NCBI GenBank assembly: GCA_030704615.1
Contig: CM060731.1
Coordinates: forward strand, 66,010,756 to 66,074,755
From: Takakia lepidozioides
Taxonomy: Eukaryota; Streptophyta; Takakiopsida; Takakiales; Takakiaceae
Direction: 5' to 3'
Length of the DNA: 64,000 nucleotides
Part shown: positions 58,393 through 64,000 of the stretch, piece by piece
Layout: every line of letters starts with the position of its first letter
Numbering within the stretch: position 1 is the stretch's first letter
Notes under the pieces: model-generated
Databases searched by the model: none
Told to the model about the DNA's origin: nothing
Seen by the model: the letters and a program-made list of their open reading frames with translations, nothing else
Position numbers and translations under genes: made by a program

Positions 58393-58395
58393 AAA

Positions 58396-59280
58396 ATACG
58401 TTTGCTAAGGTAGGTTGGTCCACTTCTAGGAGAGTTGCATCCCGCATCTTTCTCATCAGCTCCTTGTCTAATATCCCATATCAGAATTGGACTGCTTGAG
58501 CTTCCGTAACCCCTTGGGTCACATTTATCAATCGCCTCATGCGCGTGTAAGCCTCTCTCAAACTCTCAGTAGGCCTCCGCTGGAACTCTTGCAAGCTCCG
58601 CAACTTCTCTGTCCTTATTTTCTGGTAGTTTCTCCTTAACTCCTCGAAGAATTCCACAACTGGGTTAAAGGCAGGTATGAGTGCTGGTGCTGCAGCAGGA
58701 GTGTGAGTGGATTTCCGAGCTCCATCTTTACTTGTCCCACTACTAGTGCTTGCAGTTGGGGATGTTGATGTAGCTGCTGGTGTCGCCGCTGCCCTTGTGC
58801 ATCTAGTGATGAAGATATAGTTAGGTGACCAATATTGTCGCCACTCCTCAATTTCCCTGCCTAAACTCATGGTAGTAATCCATAGGCGGCCCTTTAAGGT
58901 GCTGAAATAGCCCCTTCCACGCCATAAAAGACGTAAACAGTTGTGGATTGCGCATCTGCTGCAAATCACACCAACTATCAAACTCTTGTATGAAATCATC
59001 AAGCTCGATGGTGCCCACAGCTCCCGAGTACCGACGTGGTCCCTTGGTAGCTCCATACATTTCCTCCACCGTATCCCACAACAATGGCACGAAAATGGCT
59101 TGCACCCTCGGCGAGAATCCTCTTAACTCTGAGTCTCAACTTTCCTCAGAAGACACTGAAGATGAAGGTGGCCTAAACCGCACACATCGTCTTGTATACC
59201 CACTAGTATTGTTGATGCTCGTACCGGCACTCTCCTCAGCAACTGGTGGCACCTCCGTGATAAAAACTCACACTCAAACC
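58396..59280 (-). pseudogene. Copy B gag (capsid)
   Basis: DDFIQEFDSWCDLQQMRNPQ and, after a frame change near 58850, VVEFFEELRRNYQ, LRSLQEFQRRPTESLREAYT and INVTQGVTEAQAVQF. It is interrupted by the CACTA insertion at its 3' side. The start codon is not certain. Confidence 0.8.
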
Positions 59281-59329
59281 GGCTATCAACTCGTCTATAA
59301 TCCTCTTTTCCACAAGGTAACTGGGTAGA

Positions 59330-61725
59330 GAACCTGTTGCGGCTTATGGTTTGGAATATTAGGTTCTTATTCTGAACCTGCACCTGCATCCACCGCAGGC
59401 GCTTTTATGGTCTGCTGGTCATCAACCCAGCCTCACCATAAGAGAAACAATGATGGTCTGTTGGTCATCACCCCAACATCACCACCGACAGCACGCTCTA
59501 GGATTGGCCGGCCACAATATTTCCGGCACAACCACCTATAAAAGCAAGCGCCCAAACCAAACTAGCATGACGCACAGTCAAGCATGCATGTGTGGGAGGA
59601 GGATCCAAACACAGGAAACTCAAACAACAACACCTCCCACAACTTAAATCAATCGATCTCCTTGCGGCTTCAATAAACCTGCAAGATGGCCAAGTCTCTA
59701 TCCAAACTAGCTCTGCCTCCACTTACGGAAAAGCTTTGGCCTACAAGAATGATGGAAGACTATAGAGAAGGGAAGCTAAAGCAATCTCTAAGCCCAGAAT
59801 GCTCTCATCCCATTACTCCCCCTATCGTCATACTCACACTTGCTCAAGCAATAGATAAGACTATCCTTAAAGAACCTCTCAAATAACTCTCAAGAGCCCT
59901 CAAATTATTGTCATGAACTTCTGAAATCTGCCCTCAATCAGCCCCTCACATAGACCCACCGAGGTTCAAGAAGTTCGCAAACTTGGACTCCAAACAGTCC
60001 ACCAAAAGGCCCTAGGCGCCCGCCAATTAGTGGCCTCCAAGGTCTCCAACCAGCCCTCACGATGGCTCTACAAGCCTGCCCAATATGGCCTCCAAGGACC
60101 TCCAACAGTCCTCCAACAGCCCTTAAGAAGCTCCTCAAATCTGCCAAGTATTGGCCTCCAAGGACCTCCAACAGTCCTCCAACAGCCCTTAAGAAGCTCC
60201 TCAAATTTGCCAAGTATTGGCCTCCAAGGACCTCCAATCGTCCTCCAACCAGCCCTCACAAGGCTCCATAGGCCTGGAAAACATTGGCCTCAAATGACCT
60301 CAAATAGTCTTTCAAACAGCCCCAAGCAGACTCCACAAGCCTGCAAGACATTGGCTTCAATAGACTCCAAATAGTCCTCAAACAGGCCCCAATACCTGCA
60401 AGATATTGGCCTCAATAGACCCCAAATAGTCCTCAAGCTGGCCCCAATACCTGCAAGATATTGGCCTCAATAGACCCCAAATAGTTCTCAAAGCAGGCCC
60501 CAGAAGGCTCCAAAAATATCCATAGTCAGTCGATTTTTCATCCGTCACTGACCAAATTTCATCCAAAACCGCAATTTCTCATCCGCAGGTTCGATACTTC
60601 ATCCGCCACGATAGTTCATCCGTCAGTGCAATATTTCATCCGTTGGCACGATTTCATCCACTGGCGCAGTTTCATCCGTTGCCGCGATTTTTCATCCGAT
60701 GGCACGATAGTTCATCCGCTGCAACGATTTCATCCGCTGATGCAGTTTCATCTGTCGCCGCGATTTTTCATCCGATAGCGCGATAGTTCATCCGCTGACG
60801 AGATTTCATCCGCTGACGCAGTTTCATCCACTACAACCGATTCTCATCCAAGAGCGCCGATTCTCATCCACTGGCTCAATAGTTCATCCGATTGGACAAT
60901 GGTGGTGTTCCCAACTTTGGGGCAATGTTCCCACGCGTTCCCATATGTTCCCACGAGTTCCCAAAGAGTTCACATGCGTTCCCACGCGTTCCCAAGCTAG
61001 GGTTTGCGCCGCTTTGCCTCTACAATTTCTGCAACGAGCTATGGCTTCTATAGGCAACCAGAGGTGTTGTTCTGTTTCTTGAGCATCAATAGACCACCAA
61101 GAGTGTCTCTAACTCCCTGAGCAAGCTATTTGCCACACAACAAGCTCTCTTTCTCTATAGAACTTATTGAAACAAGCATAGAACAAGCTATTGAGCTTTC
61201 TATGACATACCCTCTTCTAGCCATCGCATGCACTCATAGTGCTTCCTTCCATGGCCATAGTGCACCTCTTAGAGCTCTTAATCTAGCCCTGCACTTGCCA
61301 CTTCCATAGACATGCTCTCCCCAAGCTTGGGATTGAAACCCCAACTCAAAGCATGCTCTACAAATACACTATTCTGCCCCAAAGAGAAATCAGATGTCTA
61401 CCTCCACTCATAGCTCTCCTAAGCTTGAAGTTGAAGATTCCCACAAGCTGAAACCATGTTTCACACATGCACCGCTTGCTTCCTTAACATCCGAGCTCTT
61501 CTTGAACTCCTCAAACCCTGCAACACTTGCAGAACAAGAGCTTCTTCATAAGCTCTCAAACTTAAAATGGGGCTCTTCTTGAAGACCTCCTCTTGTACAT
61601 AAATACCACAAGGCTTTCCTCTTGCAAACCCTGCAACACCTTGTAACTTAAGAGCTATCTACCAAGCTCTCTTCCACACACAAGTGCTAACTATGCTAAC
61701 ACCTTGCACTCATAGATGTAAGCAG
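59330..61725 (-). repeat. Copy B 5' leader with tandem arrays
   Basis: 60085-60240 holds about 2.5 copies of a 63-bp unit (CTCCAAGGACCTCCAACAGT). 60370-60500 holds a 60-bp unit with CCTGCAAGATATTGGCCTCA. 60590-60890 is a TTCATCCGYTGNCGC array. None of these occurs in the copy A leader, which has its own arrays. Confidence 0.65.
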
Positions 61726-61737
61726 GTCTTCTTCTAG
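61726..61737 (-). promoter_or_regulatory. Copy B putative self-primer binding site
   Basis: Directly inside the 5' LTR. With the last LTR base it reads ACTAGAAGAAGAC on the minus strand, complementary over 13 bases to the LTR at 61894-61906. I do not see the tRNA-Met PBS common in plant LTR elements. Confidence 0.55.
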
Positions 61738-62090
61738 TGATACAGAAATGGTGAAAAGAGGAGAAACCACTCTATCACGTTATATAAGTCAAGCCAATGG
61801 CACCTTTGCTAAAGGACTCCACCATACAGATCTCATCCACTCTCCATCTCAAGAACTAGAGCTATGGCGGCGAGAGAGGCCTCGGGAGGCTCGACTAGAA
61901 GAAGACGAGTCTGCCTACGTCTCACGTGGAGATAACCTCCCCACGTCCCAAGTGAGATTCGCCACCTCACTTGGCACATGGAACCAAATGAAGTCCCAAT
62001 GCCAACAAAATACAAATATAAATGTATAATGTCCTAATTAGTTAGAAATAACTATTTTTAACTAATCACAAACAAAACAATGACACCCCA
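61738..62090 (-). repeat. Copy B 5' LTR
   Basis: 353 bp, minus strand TGGGGTGTCATT to GTATCA. It contains TTATATAA near 61780 and a stem CCAAGTGAG/CTCACTTGG at about 61948-61976. It matches the 3' LTR at 49182-49512 closely. Confidence 0.75.
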
Positions 62091-62659
62091 AAACAACAAT
62101 GAAAAATCTTTCAACCAAAATGCCTTGTAATATCTTAGTTCCTTCCAATAGTTTCAACTAAGTTTTTCTACATGCTTTAAGAAACTGTCCATCTATGGAT
62201 TGTATTCCCATTTGCAAAACAGATTACCTCTATCACTATGGATTATGCTCACTCGGTCAATTTCTTTTTTCTGGTTCACTTGAGCACAATGTTCATGCGT
62301 TACCAACTTGATTCTCCATTTCTTGCTATCAAGCTTGATCTTTCCTTTGAAACCTACAAATTTTATTCCGTGCAACAACTATGTAGTGATCACCTTCACG
62401 TTAGCGTACCAATGGATTGATGGAACTGGGATGAACTTCCTTGAATATCATCAATATAAAAATATAAATATAAGAATAAATCTATTTGTGAGAAAACCAA
62501 TTTCTAATGAATATCGGAGGAAAATAAAATCCCTTGAGTCCCATAAGGCGACTCGAACACGACAAACCCCTAACAACAGTTGAATTCAATTGCCGGCCAA
62601 GATTTTTTAGTTAGAGAGGATGGCGCCTTACAGGGAGGAATTTTCACGCAGGTGAGCAT

Positions 62660-62900
62660 GGCACTTTACGCCGCGTAAGGTTCCTCCTCTCCTCTAGAGG
62701 AAGGCACTTTACGTCGGGTAAGGTTCCTGCTCTTGTGAGCCGTCCGATTTAGATGATCCCAGCCGTTGATGTTAAAGGAAATCCTTGGCTGTGTCTTTAC
62801 GCCGGGTAAGGCCCTCGGATGGGGGCCTTCCTGAAACTGGGGCCCGCACTCGGCTACCGTGGCGGGCCCCTTATTTCAGGAAGGCCTCAGGGCCTTACCC
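62660..62900. repeat. Palindrome group and long hairpin
   Basis: CTTTACGYCGNGTAAGG occurs at 62664-62680, 62707-62723 and 62795-62811. The last begins a hairpin, 62804-62900: GGGTAAGGCCCT, GGCCTTCCTGAAA and GGGGCCCGC pair with GCGGGCCCC, TTTCAGGAAGGCC and AGGGCCTTACCC across a loop of about 14 bp. It looks like a foldback or MITE. Confidence 0.8.
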
Positions 62901-64000
62901 TACACTAAAAATAAATACTTTCATTGGGGGTATCATTCTTTCTTGTTGAGTATGTATCTGTTTATTGGCTGTCCCTTTAGGACACAAACTTTGCATCGTG
63001 TTGGAGTCATGGAGAAAATGTGGTCAACCGACCTTACACCGTGTCAAGAGTATGATTGGTCTAAGAAAGCTATTAACTGTAAACCATCGTTGCAGCTTGT
63101 CAAAATTGTTGCTTCAATGGACAAAGCCTCTCGCGGTTTGCGGCTTTGTTTTTGTTTCCAGAGGGAGAAGACTCCGGCCATAGCCGTCCTAGCTAATAAG
63201 AGCCACTTCACCTTCCGGCCATGACCAGATTTGAAGAGAGACAAAAAAGGAATCCCAACGTTCCTGAGTTGTAATCCAGCTTTTTCTCATCCTGAAGTAG
63301 AGATCCCTTTTCACACTTACATTTTCAAGGATGTTTTCACACTGTGATCAAATCCTGTCTCTTAGACCATACCTTTGAGAAAAGCATGACTAAATCCTGA
63401 TTCCCACATCAGTACCCACCTTCTGTTTTGGTGGAACTGCAGTGTGGAAAGAGTGTGATAAAAACCAGCAGGCAGGTGAGTGGTCAATGAGATGGAGAGG
63501 ACGGAGGACACGGAAGGATCTGATGTGGTGGCCTGCCGCCTCCAGACTTACAGTGGGGCCAGGCCCAGGGTGCAGGAGCTGTGATGAGCGGAACCCACAA
63601 TGGGTCTGCACACGAGAGGCATGGTGGCTCCAAGTCAAGTCCATTGTGGCAGCCAATTCACATCGTAGGAAGACGGATTTGGTCTACATGGGCACATTTC
63701 TGTGTGCGTATATTAGGCTAGCCATGTACTGGAGGAGCATGCATGATGTTGCCATCTGATTGCTGCTGCTCAGTAGCTTGCTTGCAGTTCACCTGCAGAT
63801 TCTTTCTGGACTGTAACGAGTTAGAGCCATAGCAGACAGCAAGTGCGATTTTTTCTCCAATTGGCAGGCAATGCTGTGATGGGGACGTTCGCACAGACGA
63901 TGGATGTGTTTCGGACGGCGTCGTGATTCTTTGCTTGTACTGACCGGTGTGGATATTGGAAATCGTTCGCAAGGTGTGCAGCTGCCTAATTGTATGTGTC
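62901..64000. other. No recognisable gene
   Basis: Frames of up to 121 codons without motifs. Nothing else seen up to the right edge. Confidence 0.4.

Larger units (their letters stand above)
49182..62090 (-). mobile_element. Ty3/gypsy retrotransposon copy B with DNA methyltransferase and PHD finger, two nested CACTA elements
   Basis: Same gene order as copy A on the minus strand, with LTR-like segments at both ends (61738-62090 and 49182-49512). It retains two nucleocapsid knuckles, RT with YIDD, and a 545-codon frame from RT to integrase. CACTA insertions at 53072-53891 and 57169-58392 and several stops make it non-autonomous. The LTR pair is closely similar by eye, so its insertion may be fairly recent. 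Confidence 0.9.

Noticed and set aside
1-64000. tRNA, rRNA or organellar genes
   Set aside because: No cloverleaf consensus, rRNA core or organellar gene was recognised by eye on either strand; a tRNAscan or rRNA profile search would be needed to exclude them.

Overview
The window looks like nuclear DNA of a plant-lineage (streptophyte) eukaryote. The support is intron-split, plant-type gene fragments: a B3 DNA-binding domain, PLS-type PPR motifs, an FCP1/NLI-type phosphatase domain and a plant-like E(z) Polycomb methyltransferase. These sit among Ty3/gypsy, MULE and CACTA transposons. I saw no bacterial operons, rRNA or tRNA. Retroelements that carry a cytosine methyltransferase are known from charophyte green algae and dinoflagellates, so a charophyte or seed-free plant is a reasonable guess, but the sequence alone does not fix the species. 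Almost every coding unit is broken by stops, frameshifts or truncation, so I annotate most as pseudogenes or relics.

Layout. 0.36-1.5 kb is a tandem array of 30-bp palindromes. 1.5-4.8 kb is a decayed Ty3/gypsy pol with a candidate LTR (+). 4.9-8.8 kb is a MULE-like transposase relic (-) bracketed by GTYRAC-centred palindromes. 11.2-13.6 kb is a multi-exon FCP1-like phosphatase gene (-). 15.0-16.1 kb is a two-exon uncharacterised gene (+). 16.9-19.0 kb is an amino-methyltransferase-like pseudogene (-), followed by a second palindrome array at 19.2-19.9 kb. 22.8-26.0 kb holds PPR and B3 exon fragments (-). 30.8-34.9 kb is an E(z) pseudogene without CXC or SET (+). 35.6-37.0 kb holds dispersed repeats.

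The main find is a pair of related, diverged Ty3/gypsy elements on the minus strand: copy A (about 37.1-47.5 kb) and copy B (about 49.2-62.1 kb). Both encode, in order, gag, aspartic protease, a C5-cytosine DNA methyltransferase, reverse transcriptase, RNase H, integrase and a C-terminal PHD finger. The element family therefore combined a DNA-methylation writer with a likely histone-tail reader. In both copies the bases just inside the 5' LTR, where the primer-binding site belongs, are exactly complementary to a stretch inside the LTR. The two copies differ in sequence there, but the pairing is kept, which suggests self-primed reverse transcription. Copy B was later hit by two CACTA elements (53.07-53.89 and 57.17-58.39 kb), each with an AAA target duplication. 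Copy A lost its nucleocapsid knuckles and its RT active site. Neither copy looks autonomous now.

A second theme is a set of short palindromes centred on GTYRAC. Their arms differ between loci but are shared within a locus, and they form arrays beside the accessory genes and transposons.
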